Assembly (NCBI RefSeq): GCF_042427585.1
Contig: NZ_JBHMFC010000103.1
Location: 62,001 to 126,000 of the forward strand
Length of the DNA: 64,000 bases
Source: Pseudalgibacter ostreae
Lineage (GTDB): Bacteria; Bacteroidota; Bacteroidia; Flavobacteriales; Flavobacteriaceae
Direction: 5' to 3'
Below the pieces are notes generated by a model that worked only from the letters and a program-made list of their open reading frames with translations, searched no databases and was not told the DNA's origin. This document shows, piece by piece, positions 36,414 through 45,384 of the stretch. A program made the position numbers and the translations under genes. Numbering within the stretch: position 1 is the first letter of the stretch; every line of letters begins with the position of its first letter.

Positions 36414-37232
36414 ATGATTATAATAAAAACCCAAGAAGAAATTGAATTGATGCGTGAAAGTGCCTTAATCGTATCAAAAACCTTAGGCGTATTGGCCAAA
36501 GAAGTAAAACCAGGCGTAACCACGCTTCAGTTAGATAAAATTGCTGAAGAATACATAAGAGATCATGGTGCTATTCCAGGTTTTTTAGGCTTATATGATT
36601 TTCCTAACACCTTATGCATGAGCCCAAACAACCAAGTAGTTCATGGCTTTCCTACAAAAGAGCCTTTAAAAGAAGGAGATATTATTTCTATAGATTGTGG
36701 AGCCTTGAAAAATGGTTTTTATGGCGATCACGCTTATACCTTTGCTGTTGGTGAAATTGATCCCGAAACCGAAAAATTATTACAGATTACCAAAGAATCT
36801 TTATATAAGGGCATTAGAGAATTTAAATTAGGAAACCGTGTTGGTGATGTAGGTTATGCCATTCAGAAGTACTGTGAAGATCATGGCTATGGTGTTGTTA
36901 GAGAGTTGGTAGGCCATGGATTGGGCAGCAAAATGCACGAAGATCCTGAAATGCCCAATTATGGCAAGCGGGGTCGTGGCAAAAAATTTATAGAAGGCAT
37001 GGTTGTGGCTATAGAACCTATGATTAATATGGGCACCCACCGCATAAAGCAACACAATGACGGCTGGACCATTACAACCTTAGACAATAAGCCCTCTGCA
37101 CATTTTGAACATGATGTCGCTTTAGTAGACGGAAAACCAGAATTACTTTCTACTTTTGCATATATTTATGAAGCACTAGGTATTGTTTCTAATGAAGAAG
37201 ATGAGTTTCGTAAAGAGCCTTTCTCTCTTTAA
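36414..37232 (+). CDS. map: methionine aminopeptidase type I
   Basis: A 272-residue enzyme that removes the starting Met from new proteins. The metal ligands are in ISIDCGALKNGFYGDHAYTF (two Asp), VGHGLGSKMHEDPEMPNYG (His), AIEPMINMG (Glu) and FEHDVAL (Glu, His). The opening IIIKTQEEIELMRESALIVSKTL is typical of type I. It is monocistronic and pairs in function with peptide deformylase, located at 53.3-53.9 kb. Confidence 0.97.
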   Translation: MIIIKTQEEIELMRESALIVSKTLGVLAKEVKPGVTTLQLDKIAEEYIRDHGAIPGFLGLYDFPNTLCMSPNNQVVHGFPTKEPLKEGDIISIDCGALKNGFYGDHAYTFAVGEIDPETEKLLQITKESLYKGIREFKLGNRVGDVGYAIQKYCEDHGYGVVRELVGHGLGSKMHEDPEMPNYGKRGRGKKFIEGMVVAIEPMINMGTHRIKQHNDGWTITTLDNKPSAHFEHDVALVDGKPELLSTFAYIYEALGIVSNEEDEFRKEPFSL

Positions 37233-37632
37233 ATATGAAAACCTAGATTTCACAGATGTTCACGAATAGCTTTCTCTTAAATTAAAAATTTATCAGAATT
37301 ATGAGCAAGCTACGTCTCCATGTAGAAGCTTATAAAACCAATAAGTTATCTACGGATATCTATCATGAACTATATACAAAGCTTTGGTGGAGTAGAATAT
37401 GGAGATATACCGGAAATTAAGGTGTTTAAATACTATTATTATATAGTCGAGATAAGCGAAATTTAATATAAAAATATCTTGAAAACAAAAGCTATAAATT
37501 GTTTTACTGGTTTACACATAAAATATACTTTTAACTATTGCGATATAAAACTGGAGCTTTTAATACATTTTGGATAAAATAGTTTAAAATATAAATGAGT
37601 CACCTTTTAAGAATCTGTTTAAATCTAAACCT
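37233..37632. other. 400-nt intergenic region with a 39-codon reading frame
   Basis: A small frame at 37301-37420 begins MSKLRLHVEAYKTNKLSTD and ends in WWSRIWRYTGN, with an A/T-rich upstream region. It resembles nothing I know and could be a remnant or a chance frame. The rest is A/T-rich sequence without hairpins of note. Confidence 0.35.
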
Positions 37633-38400
37633 GTGTCGAAATCCTTCTTTAAAACAATACTAAACACCGTTCCAAGACCAATACTCATCAGGTTAAGCTA
37701 CATGGCGCGCCCTGTTTTAGCTTTCTTTTTAAAAGGAGACACATTTACAGACCCCATCGATGGCAAAAAATTTAAACGGTTTTTGCCCTACGGTTATGAA
37801 AATCAGCGCCAGAACGTTCTATCCCCTTCTACTCTTTCCTTAGAGCGGCACAGGCTGCTTTGGCTCTATTTAAAACGAGAAACCCATTTCTTTACTGCGC
37901 CATTAAAAGTATTACATTTTGCCCCAGAGCAGGCTTTCTATAAGCGTTTTAGGAAGATGCAAAATCTAGATTATGTAACAACAGATTTAAACTCCCCTTT
38001 AGCTGATGTAAAAGCAGATATTTGCAACCTGCCTTTTAAAGACAACTCTTTTGATGTGATATTTTGCAACCATGTCTTAGAGCATATTCCTGATGACACC
38101 AAAGCCATGCAAGAACTCTACAGGGTTTTAAAAGTTGGCGGTATGGGCATATTTCAAATCCCTCAAGATTTATCTAGAGCTAAAACATTTGAAGACCATA
38201 CCATTACAGACAAAAAAGAACGGGCGAAAATATTTGGGCAATACGATCATGTTAGAGTTTACGGTCGTGACTATTTTGATAAGCTAAGCAGCATAGGGTT
38301 TAAAGTTAACGCTGTAGACTATACCGCAACATACTCCCAAGAAGAGCTTATTAGATATTGCTTAGCAGCAAACGAAATCATCCCCGTTTGCTATAAATAA
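37633..38400 (+). CDS. class I SAM-dependent methyltransferase
   Basis: A 255-residue protein with a GTG start. The Rossmann part is at about 93-180: LKVLHFAPEQAFYKRF in place of a canonical glycine loop, then VTTDLNSPLADVKADICNLPFKDNSFDVIFCNHVLEHIPDDTKAMQELYRVLKVGG, split over motifs II to V of the Methyltransf_11 family. The N-terminal 90 residues (YMARPVLAFFLKGDTFTDPIDGKKFKRF) resemble a small zinc-less region found in cell-envelope methyltransferases. Substrate unknown. Confidence 0.9.
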   Translation: MSKSFFKTILNTVPRPILIRLSYMARPVLAFFLKGDTFTDPIDGKKFKRFLPYGYENQRQNVLSPSTLSLERHRLLWLYLKRETHFFTAPLKVLHFAPEQAFYKRFRKMQNLDYVTTDLNSPLADVKADICNLPFKDNSFDVIFCNHVLEHIPDDTKAMQELYRVLKVGGMGIFQIPQDLSRAKTFEDHTITDKKERAKIFGQYDHVRVYGRDYFDKLSSIGFKVNAVDYTATYSQEELIRYCLAANEIIPVCYK

Positions 38401-38434
38401 TAGAAATAAAATTAAAAGATAAACCTCTTAAAAA

Positions 38435-39508
38435 TCATTCCGTAGGAAAGCCATTTAGCGACAATGTTTCCAATTCTTTTGCATCATTTTCGTAAATCAA
38501 ATATACTTTAAGCTTAGGCTGCGACTTCAAAAATGTTTCTATTCTAGCAATGCCCATCGTTTTAAAAGCAGTGGCGTAAGCATCTGCTATCATACAGTTT
38601 TCCGCAATAACAGAAATGCTTAGTAAGTTTGTTTTACTAGGATACCCAGTTTGCGGATCTATAATATGAGAAAACCGATTACCGTTTTCATCGATTTTAA
38701 ATTTTCTATACGTTCCTGAAGTGGCCATCCCTTCATCTTTTAAAGCAATAATATTATGAATGGATTGTAGGCCATCAAAATTCGGGTCTTCTACACCAAC
38801 TTTCCAAGTGTTTTGCTTTTCTTTATTAATACCTCTAACATATAACTCACCGCCAATATCCACTAAAAAATTTTCTATGTTTTTATTGGAAAGAAACTGG
38901 CTTATAACATCGACAGCATACCCTTTTGCTATAGCATTAAAATCTAAAAAAGTACCTTCTGGTTTTATAATTTTATTGGCTTCTCTATGCACCTTATCAA
39001 AACCAACAGACCACATTAAGCTATCTATTTTAAGGCTATCCAGATTGGAAATACGATTTTCAGGCCCAAAATCCCAAGCGTTTACAATAGCTCCTATAGT
39101 GGGGTCAAAAGCGCCCTCTGTTTGATGGTAGATTGCTTTTGAAGCCTCGAATACCTTTATAAAATGTGCGTCGATTGTTGTAGGTTCATTTCTATTTAAT
39201 TTAGAAATATCGGAATTGTCTTGATAGGTTGACAGCGATTTATTTATCACGTAAAATAAACTATCAAACTGCTTTTGGTAATTCACATCAGCATCATATA
39301 TAATAGAATAACTGGTGCCAAAAACAGACCCTGATAATTTTGTATTTAACCTAGTCTCTTTTTTACAGGAAAGTACAATTATAAATAGAGTAAATAAAAA
39401 CACGATTGAATTAAAGCGAGAATAAGCCGACTTCTTATTACAGCAAGTCCCCCTATCTAAAGAATTTAAACCAAACTTGCTTTGTTCTTTGTTATTTTTA
39501 AATTCCAT
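38435..39508 (-). CDS. apbE: FAD:protein FMN transferase (ApbE family), lipoprotein
   Basis: A 357-residue ApbE protein that attaches FMN to Thr of Nqr/Rnf-type subunits using FAD and Mg. An unusually long N-terminus of about 30 residues precedes the membrane segment and lipobox (FTLFIIVLSC). Family motifs: VFGTSYSIIYDA, IGAIVNAWDFGP, FLDFNAIAKGYAVDVI, NFLVDIGGELYVRG, and SHIIDPQTGYP near the C-terminus. It lies 5 nt after the next small gene, so both are co-transcribed. Nqr genes are not in the window. Confidence 0.93.
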   Translation of the reverse strand: MEFKNNKEQSKFGLNSLDRGTCCNKKSAYSRFNSIVFLFTLFIIVLSCKKETRLNTKLSGSVFGTSYSIIYDADVNYQKQFDSLFYVINKSLSTYQDNSDISKLNRNEPTTIDAHFIKVFEASKAIYHQTEGAFDPTIGAIVNAWDFGPENRISNLDSLKIDSLMWSVGFDKVHREANKIIKPEGTFLDFNAIAKGYAVDVISQFLSNKNIENFLVDIGGELYVRGINKEKQNTWKVGVEDPNFDGLQSIHNIIALKDEGMATSGTYRKFKIDENGNRFSHIIDPQTGYPSKTNLLSISVIAENCMIADAYATAFKTMGIARIETFLKSQPKLKVYLIYENDAKELETLSLNGFPTE

Positions 39509-39513
39509 GTTTT

Positions 39514-39891
39514 TTAATTCAAATTTGTTTCTAAAACCTGAATACCATTGTATTCCAATAAGTATTCTTCATTTAAATAGATAGGCTGTTTCTCATCATT
39601 TATATTGCCTAAGCCCACACCCGCATATAAAACCTTTGCATCATTTTCAAAAGCATGTTTTTTAAATGTTTCCATCCAAACCACATCATAGTTATTGGGG
39701 TTTTCAGGCAAGATTACAGCCCGAACAATAACAAAAAAATATTGTTTATTTTTATCGATACAAACGAATTGCGGATGTTTTTTTAGCTTACTATTTATAG
39801 CAATAAATTCAAAGCCACGTTGCTCTAAATCTTTTCCAACGTGGTTCATAGCTAAATTATGAAGTTCTTGTTTATTAAGTGCTCTGCTCAT
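39514..39891 (-). CDS. conserved small protein linked to apbE
   Basis: A 125-residue cytosolic protein without signal or membrane segment: alpha start LNKQELHNLAMNHVGKDL, then beta strands (FVCIDKNKQYFFVIVRAVIL) and a C-terminal YLNEEYLLEYNGIQVLE. Similar proteins in Flavobacteriia are sometimes labelled as NqrF, but no FAD, NADH or iron-sulfur motif is present, so I do not use that name. The 5-nt spacing to apbE suggests a common role in flavin transfer; that is inference. Confidence 0.75.
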   Translation of the reverse strand: MSRALNKQELHNLAMNHVGKDLEQRGFEFIAINSKLKKHPQFVCIDKNKQYFFVIVRAVILPENPNNYDVVWMETFKKHAFENDAKVLYAGVGLGNINDEKQPIYLNEEYLLEYNGIQVLETNLN

Positions 39892-40003
39892 TTAAACAAA
39901 ATTAAAACAATTGTTTAAATTGATGGTGACATTTTGAAATTGTTTCGATGTATTAAATATAATGCTATTAAAAAACCTTAAAACAAGATTTCTGTAGAAG
40001 GTT

Positions 40004-40888
40004 TTATTTTCTATTGAAAATTGGATAAGGAATAAACTCTACAGCATCTCCTTCAATTTTAGGAAACGATTGCGTCTCCCATTTTTCCTTGGCTTGGGCA
40101 ATTAAATCTTTGCTTGAAGAGACAAAGTTCCAATCGATAAAACGTTCTTCAGGAAAAGGCTCACCTCCATATATATATATCGTACTGTTTTCTTGAATGG
40201 TAAATTCGCAAAGTGTGCTGTCTTTTGCCACCAAAAGTTGTTTAGGCTCATAAATATGCCCTTCACTTTCAATTGCACCTTTAAGAATATATAAACCTGC
40301 TTCGCCAAAAAGTTCATTCCCTATATTTATAACCTGTTTTGTTTTGCTTTTTATTTCTAGCATAAACAGCTTACTAAAAACAGGAACAGGCGATGTTCTG
40401 CCAAAAGCTTCTCCAGCAACCAGTTTAAACTGAACGTCGCCCTCTGTCCAACTAGGAATTTCTCTTTCCTCAATATGGGAGAACGATGGCTCCATTTGCT
40501 CTAGATGTTTTGGTAAGGCCACCCAAATTTGTAAACCGTGCATAAATAATGGCGAATCTCGTAAATAGTCTGGCGTGCGTTCGGAATGTACTATGCCTTT
40601 TCCTGCCGTCATCCAATTGACTGCGCCTGGTTTTATCTCAACTTCATTACCAAGTGCATCACGATGCATGATACTGCCCTCAAATAAGAAAGTAAGTGTA
40701 GAAAGCCCAATATGAGGGTGAGGCAATACATCAAAATTTTCACGTTCGTTTAACTTAACAGGCCCCATATGATCAATATAAATAAAAGGACCGACCATTC
40801 TTTTTTGTCTGAATGGCAATAAACGACCCACCATAAATTTCCCAATATTAGCGGCTCTTTCCTCTATAATTAATTTGATGTTTGACAT
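40004..40888 (-). CDS. pirin family protein
   Basis: A 294-residue bicupin of the pirin family. The N-terminal cupin holds the metal ligands in FDVLPHPHIGLSTLTFLFEG (two His), then IVHSERTP and the downstream Glu/His. The pirin signature MVGPFIYIDHMGP is at about 32-44, and the C-terminal cupin (EPKQLLVAKDSTLCEFTIQ) follows at 180-290. Bacterial pirins can act as quercetin dioxygenases or redox regulators; which one is not visible. It is 28 nt downstream of the TRIC gene. Confidence 0.93.
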   Translation of the reverse strand: MSNIKLIIEERAANIGKFMVGRLLPFRQKRMVGPFIYIDHMGPVKLNERENFDVLPHPHIGLSTLTFLFEGSIMHRDALGNEVEIKPGAVNWMTAGKGIVHSERTPDYLRDSPLFMHGLQIWVALPKHLEQMEPSFSHIEEREIPSWTEGDVQFKLVAGEAFGRTSPVPVFSKLFMLEIKSKTKQVINIGNELFGEAGLYILKGAIESEGHIYEPKQLLVAKDSTLCEFTIQENSTIYIYGGEPFPEERFIDWNFVSSSKDLIAQAKEKWETQSFPKIEGDAVEFIPYPIFNRK

Positions 40889-40916
40889 GGCGTATACGTT
40901 TTAAAATTATAATAAA

Positions 40917-41540
40917 TTATGATGATGGTTTCCGAGTTTTCCAAATTCTAGGCAAATGCCAGTTAAATTTAACGGATAATAATCGAAATACAACAATAGT
41001 AACAAGACAAGTAATTTCAACAGGTATTTTGGGAACATCTAATTTAAGTAAAATAAAAAAAACAGCACCCCCTAAAATACATGTGGTTGCATAAATTTCT
41101 TTTTGAAAAATTAATGGAATGTTACTTAAAGAAATATCCCTAATTACACCTCCAAAACACGCTGTAATGGTTCCAAGAGCAACACAACTTACAGGATGCA
41201 TGTTTAACGACATTCCGGTTTGAATCCCCACTAAGGTAAAAAAACCAAGCCCTATTGAATCGAAAAACAATAATACATTATGATAATTACTTATTAATGA
41301 CCTAAATGACAAGCCCACAATGGTACTAACTAGAACCACAAATCCAGCACTAAATTCAAACAACCATTTAACAGGAACTTCTCCTATCAAAACATCGCGT
41401 AAAGTTCCGCCACCCAATGCTGTAACAAAGGCAATTATAAACGTGCCAAAAATATCTAGCCTTTTTTTCATAGCGGCAAAAGTACCTGCAATACTAAAAG
41501 CCGCTGTTCCTATTATTTCAATAGTTCTAAGAGATTCCAT
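40917..41540 (-). CDS. trimeric intracellular cation channel (TRIC) family membrane protein
   Basis: A 207-residue inner-membrane protein with seven hydrophobic segments in two repeats of three. Each repeat carries the glycine-rich channel motif: ALGGGTLRDVLIGEVP at about 41-56 and ACFGGVIRDISLSNIP at about 127-142. Prokaryotic TRIC (UPF0126) proteins conduct K+ or Na+. It starts right after the terminator region of the dehydrogenase gene and is followed by the pirin gene. Confidence 0.93.
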   Translation of the reverse strand: MESLRTIEIIGTAAFSIAGTFAAMKKRLDIFGTFIIAFVTALGGGTLRDVLIGEVPVKWLFEFSAGFVVLVSTIVGLSFRSLISNYHNVLLFFDSIGLGFFTLVGIQTGMSLNMHPVSCVALGTITACFGGVIRDISLSNIPLIFQKEIYATTCILGGAVFFILLKLDVPKIPVEITCLVTIVVFRLLSVKFNWHLPRIWKTRKPSS

Positions 41541-41672
41541 TACTCAGTTATTTTTTGAGATAAGTTGTCCAATATACGTATTTGCCAATACTTCAAAACA
41601 ATCTAGCTCATTTAATTTTTTAGAATCTTTACAATCTATATTCGCGTCGTTTTTGTCTGAACTCAAAAAAAA

Positions 41673-41704
41673 GCCATCATCAACAAAGCTATTATGATGA
41701 TGGC
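41673..41704 (-). terminator. terminator of the butanediol dehydrogenase gene
   Basis: Perfect 10-bp stem GCCATCATCA/TGATGATGGC, followed on the minus strand by a T8 run, about 92 nt past the stop codon at 41797. It shows that the small minus-strand frame across it is not a gene. Confidence 0.85.
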
Positions 41705-41796
41705 GTTTATTTATAGGATTATTATATAACACCTACTGCTTAAATATGGATTTTATCATGAGGGTATTTCCGGGGCATTACATAGTTTCGTTTTAA

Positions 41797-42858
41797 TTAA
41801 GCATTAATGTTAACCAAAATTTTAACTTCTGAAGGGTCGTTCGCTAAAGCTTCAAAGCCTTTTTCCACAATTTCATCTAAAGAGATTACACGCGTTATCA
41901 ATTTTTCTACGGGCAATCTCCCACTATCGATTAAAGCTATCACCTGAGGGAAAATATTGCGATAGCCAATTATTCCTTTTATGGTTATTTCTCTCATCGC
42001 CTGATCTAAAGCATCATGTTCTATTTTTTTCATAAAAAGAGCAACCAAAACTGCTGTTCCACCATTACGAAGACTGTTAATTCCTGTATCAAAAGAAGCT
42101 TGAACTCCAGCTGCATCAATAAAAACATCTACACCATTTCCTGTTATCTCCCTGATTTTTTGAGGAATATTTTTGTCCCTAGCATCAAAAGTGTGGGTTG
42201 CACCAATCTCTTTTGCCTTTTTCAATCTGTTTTCTGAAAGGTCTGTAATAAAAATTTGAGATGCTCCAGAAGCTAGCGCAACCTGAGCTGTAAGCAAACC
42301 AATAGGTCCAGCACCAGCGATTAGCACCGTATCCCCCATTTTCATCCCACTTTGCTGTACACCATATGCAGCAACAGCTGCAGGCTCTACAATAGCGCCC
42401 TGCTCGAATGTTATTGTATCGGGCAATTTATGTACCATATAATCTTCTACTATGGCATATTTAGCAAAAGCCCCATTGGATGTTAAGCCTACAAACCCCA
42501 AAGGTTCTGATAGATTATAGTGTCCTGAAGCAATAAATGGACTTTCAGGGTTTCTAAAAATAGGCTCTACAGTTACCCGGTCTCCCTTTTTAATGTGTTT
42601 CACATGTTCTCCCACTTCCTCTACGACTCCAGCAAATTCGTGACCAAGGGTTGTGGTTCCTTTATGACCATTGAGTGCATATGGGGCCTCTACTGGAATT
42701 AATTGAGGGCCATCCAAGTATTCGTGCAAATCTGACCCACAGATTCCTGTAAACTTTACAGCAATCTTTACTTGGTTTTCTTTTGGTGAAGGAATTGAAG
42801 TTTCCTCTACCCTAATATCCTTTGCTGCATGCCAGCGAGCCGCTTTCATCGTCTTCAT
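41797..42858 (-). CDS. zinc-type alcohol dehydrogenase, (R,R)-butanediol dehydrogenase family
   Basis: A 353-residue medium-chain dehydrogenase. The catalytic zinc ligands are Cys in FTGICGSDLHEY (about 40), His-Glu in LGHEFAGVVEEVG (about 72) and Glu in AIVEPAAVAAYG (about 157). The NAD loop is AGAGPIGLL at about 182-190. The four structural-zinc cysteines are absent; the segment VEPIFRNPESPFIASGHYNLSE is as in Bacillus BdhA, which also lacks them. Interconverts acetoin and 2,3-butanediol or a similar polyol. It precedes the MliC/DoxX/DsbA group by 44 nt and may be part of it. Confidence 0.9.
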   Translation of the reverse strand: MKTMKAARWHAAKDIRVEETSIPSPKENQVKIAVKFTGICGSDLHEYLDGPQLIPVEAPYALNGHKGTTTLGHEFAGVVEEVGEHVKHIKKGDRVTVEPIFRNPESPFIASGHYNLSEPLGFVGLTSNGAFAKYAIVEDYMVHKLPDTITFEQGAIVEPAAVAAYGVQQSGMKMGDTVLIAGAGPIGLLTAQVALASGASQIFITDLSENRLKKAKEIGATHTFDARDKNIPQKIREITGNGVDVFIDAAGVQASFDTGINSLRNGGTAVLVALFMKKIEHDALDQAMREITIKGIIGYRNIFPQVIALIDSGRLPVEKLITRVISLDEIVEKGFEALANDPSEVKILVNINA

Positions 42859-42902
42859 AATGCTTTGTTTTTAAAATTATTAAATATTTTTTATAAACAG
42901 AA

Positions 42903-43487
42903 TTATTCGCTCCAATTGGTAAACACCGTTTTTCCGTCTTTTAATAAATCATAATTATCACCTTTACCTCTTAATTCATACTGGTCGTTTTTATACCAAA
43001 CCCCCGAAGCTGCTTTTTCCTGTACCAAGTCCAACTGATCTCCACCGTTTAAATAGGCTTTAACAGTACCTTCCGTATTATTGAAGGTCATGTTTAAAAC
43101 ATCGCCTTTAGTGTTCTTTACCTCTAAATTAACGATATCATCCTGATGCTCAAAAACAATGTTTTCATCTTTTCTTAATACTATATCGTTGCCTTTTCCT
43201 CGTAATTCATATCGGTTGTTTTTATACCAGATACCTGATGCCGGTTTTTGTGAAATCAATTCTATTGTTTCATCATCAAAACTTAGTGTTACCGTTCCTT
43301 TTGTATTATTAAATACTAGTTCTAATTTTTTTCCGTCTTTATTGGTCGATGTGCTTGTAGTAATTTCATCTGCAACGCTTTCAACCGTATCGGGTCTTGG
43401 TATTTCTGTACTTTCTTGTTTTGCGGATTGCTTGCAAGCACCTAAAAACACTAGTACTAGCATTGCTATTGCTAAATTTTTTTTCAT
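42903..43487 (-). CDS. lipoprotein with two MliC-like (lysozyme inhibitor) domains
   Basis: A 194-residue lipoprotein (LVFLGAC). Two tandem repeats of about 65 residues follow at 50-115 and 120-190, each reading like LVFNNTKGTVTLSF ... SGIWYKNNRYELRGKGND. This matches the MliC fold, where the loop SASGxxY inserts into the active site of c-type lysozyme. The repeats are close copies (SGIWYKNNRYELRGKG against SGVWYKNDQYELRGKG). A protective role against lysozyme is suggested by family; the double-domain form is unusual. It lies 5 nt after a DoxX gene. Confidence 0.88.
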   Translation of the reverse strand: MKKNLAIAMLVLVFLGACKQSAKQESTEIPRPDTVESVADEITTSTSTNKDGKKLELVFNNTKGTVTLSFDDETIELISQKPASGIWYKNNRYELRGKGNDIVLRKDENIVFEHQDDIVNLEVKNTKGDVLNMTFNNTEGTVKAYLNGGDQLDLVQEKAASGVWYKNDQYELRGKGDNYDLLKDGKTVFTNWSE

Positions 43488-43492
43488 CTTTT

Positions 43493-43912
43493 TTATTTTT
43501 TATTAAATATTAAGTTATCCATCGAATATTTACCGGCACCTGCAATTAATATAACCAAATAAATTGAAGCATAGAGTAAGGGTAACTCCTGTTTTACAAA
43601 TGGATCTGGAATATGAATAATAAATGTTGCTACCAGCATGGTAATAAGCAAAGGAATAACCGCAAGACGTGTTGCAAAACCTAAAATCAAGAATGCAGCA
43701 CAGACCACTTCTGAAAATACAGCAAGTGCCAAACTGGTTGTCGCGCCTAAACCAATGGGATCCGGAAACTGTATGGGATCACTTCCAAACAATGGAGCGA
43801 CTTTACCAATGCCATGGGTTAACATTAAAAGGCCACTTGCAATACGAAGTATCAGCAACGAAAAATCTATATTTTTAGAATAAGAACCTGGGTTAAAAAT
43901 CTTTTTTATCAT
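43493..43912 (-). CDS. DoxX family membrane protein
   Basis: A 139-residue protein with four membrane helices. Family stretches: SLLILRIASGLLMLTHGIGKV (first helix), the middle helix with FSEVVCAAFLILGFATRLAVIPLL, and the end LLYASIYLVILIAGAGKYSMDN. DoxX proteins are linked to thiol and quinone redox steps. It is 4 nt downstream of the DsbA-like gene, which supports a thiol-linked function, and 5 nt upstream of the MliC-like gene. Confidence 0.92.
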   Translation of the reverse strand: MIKKIFNPGSYSKNIDFSLLILRIASGLLMLTHGIGKVAPLFGSDPIQFPDPIGLGATTSLALAVFSEVVCAAFLILGFATRLAVIPLLITMLVATFIIHIPDPFVKQELPLLYASIYLVILIAGAGKYSMDNLIFNKK

Positions 43913-43916
43913 AATT

Positions 43917-44846
43917 TTATTGTTCTTTTATGGTCCACATAGACCCGTTTTTTGTTGTCCATTTATCTAAAGTCCCTTGTGCTGAAAGCTCATTTAAAAA
44001 TGCTTCGCTTTCGTTTCTTGGAGTTCCTGAAAGTTCTGAATATTCCTTAGCCGTGAGTGATGGATATATGGAGAAAAGAAACTCCCAATTTTTACTGTAT
44101 TCGCTTTTTATTGCATTCGGATTCAATTTTAAAATAGCCATTTCATAAAAAGCATAAGGCCGGGTGCCATATACGGTTTCTTTATTTTCTGTTTCATCAA
44201 TAAAAAACAGGGTTGGAAACCCCCTTACGCCTAACTCCCTTCCTAACTTTAAATCATCCTCGAACATCTCTTTTGCCCGACCTTCAACATCTGTTTTTAA
44301 TTGTTCAACATCGAGACCTACAAGTTTAGCCGCTAATGACATATGCTCCCATTTGGCAATATTCTTCTTTTTAAGAAAAACCAGCTCCCTCATTACTCGC
44401 ATAAACCACTGGGCTTTCTCCTCATCTTGTAGTTGGGCCGCTTTAAATGCTATAGACGGTGGATAAGAGGAGTCTAAAGGGTCTTCTAACCATAAATCAC
44501 CATCAATAGGCATATCGTAATGCACACTCACTTCATCCCAATGTGACGCTACGTCGGACGGTTTTCCAATACCGCCACTATTATAACTCCAATCGGGCAA
44601 TAAACCGCCCATCCTGTACTCTATTTCAAGAGCATTGCCATATTCTAGTTTCAGTTTGCGCAATTGCGGTTCAATTCCCCAACATGACGAACAAATAGGA
44701 TCTGTATAATAAATTAGTTTTAGAGATTTCTCTTTTGAGCCCACCTTGCTTTTAGTTGAAGTGTTCGAGCTCTCATCTGCAGTTTCACACACTCCCGTTT
44801 CTATATCGCACAAAAGTGGATTATTTTTTATGATTTCGTTTTTCAT
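43917..44846 (-). CDS. DsbA/FrnE-like thioredoxin-fold oxidoreductase
   Basis: About 309 residues from the ATG at 44846 (MKNEIIKNNPLLCDIETGVC); an upstream in-frame ATG at 44885 adds 13 doubtful residues. The thioredoxin-fold active site is DPICSSCWGIEPQLRKL, a CxxC as in the FrnE/SpxH type. A helical insert follows, and cis-Pro is in GVRGFPTLFFIDE. The C-terminal 70 residues (YPSLTAKEYSELSGTP) look like a winged helix. No signal peptide, so cytosolic. It starts an operon with DoxX and the MliC-like gene, divergent from an HxlR regulator that is likely its controller. Confidence 0.88.
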   Translation of the reverse strand: MKNEIIKNNPLLCDIETGVCETADESSNTSTKSKVGSKEKSLKLIYYTDPICSSCWGIEPQLRKLKLEYGNALEIEYRMGGLLPDWSYNSGGIGKPSDVASHWDEVSVHYDMPIDGDLWLEDPLDSSYPPSIAFKAAQLQDEEKAQWFMRVMRELVFLKKKNIAKWEHMSLAAKLVGLDVEQLKTDVEGRAKEMFEDDLKLGRELGVRGFPTLFFIDETENKETVYGTRPYAFYEMAILKLNPNAIKSEYSKNWEFLFSIYPSLTAKEYSELSGTPRNESEAFLNELSAQGTLDKWTTKNGSMWTIKEQ

Positions 44847-44960
44847 TATTTTTTTAGGATTTATTTCGTTAACATTTATTTGCAAACCACCACATGTTAA
44901 CCGCTTATTACAAATATAAGAAAAATAAGTGTATATTTGATAATCAATTCCTTTTAGGAA

Positions 44961-44982
44961 GTGGTTTCCATAAGGAAACCAC
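44961..44982. promoter_or_regulatory. palindrome in the HxlR/DsbA-like divergent region
   Basis: Perfect arms GTGGTTTCC/GGAAACCAC around ATAA. It lies between TATATTTG boxes (44932-44939 on plus; 44911-44918 on minus as the complement) and the HxlR start. Probable operator of the HxlR protein for itself and the DsbA-like operon. Confidence 0.7.
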
Positions 44983-45021
44983 CTTAATAGTATTTTGTAT
45001 ATAAATCTAGTTTTTTAAGAA

Positions 45022-45384
45022 ATGAAAAAAAAATCCACCATAAACAATACTCCTACTTGTCAAATTAGGATGCAAGCTATTAGCGACACAATGAGCATTC
45101 TATCTGGAAAATGGAAATTCCATATTTTAGGGACACTTATAGAAGGCCATAAATTAGGCTTTATGGATTTACAACGAGAAATAAAGGGTATTGGCAGCAA
45201 AATGCTTTCCAAAGAACTTCAGGATTTAGAATCGAACCATTTAGTTAGTCGTACGGTTATGGATACAAAACCTATAACTGTTGAATATGCTATTACTGAA
45301 TATGGCGCAACACTGTCACCATTAATTAACGAACTTGCAAAGTGGGGCATCTCATATAGACAGTCTGTCCATGGTTCTAAATAG
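45022..45384 (+). CDS. HxlR-family winged-helix regulator
   Basis: A 120-residue HxlR protein: a Cys in TCQIRMQAISDTMSILSGKWKFHILGTL near the N-terminus, then HTH GFMDLQREIKGIGSKMLSKELQDLE at about 53-77, and the wing TVEYAITEYGATL. Many HxlR proteins sense thiol stress or aldehydes through such a Cys. It is divergent from the DsbA-like/DoxX operon with a palindrome in between. Its stop codon touches the left end of a 230-bp inverted-repeat element. Confidence 0.93.
   Translation: MKKKSTINNTPTCQIRMQAISDTMSILSGKWKFHILGTLIEGHKLGFMDLQREIKGIGSKMLSKELQDLESNHLVSRTVMDTKPITVEYAITEYGATLSPLINELAKWGISYRQSVHGSK

Noticed and set aside
39514..39891. Name NqrF for the small protein beside apbE
   Set aside because: No flavin, NADH or 2Fe-2S motif is present; the label is probably carried over from its neighbour.
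41544..41732. 62-codon minus-strand frame before the TRIC gene
   Set aside because: It runs through a perfect Rho-independent terminator (41673-41704) that belongs to the dehydrogenase gene, and its sequence is low in complexity.
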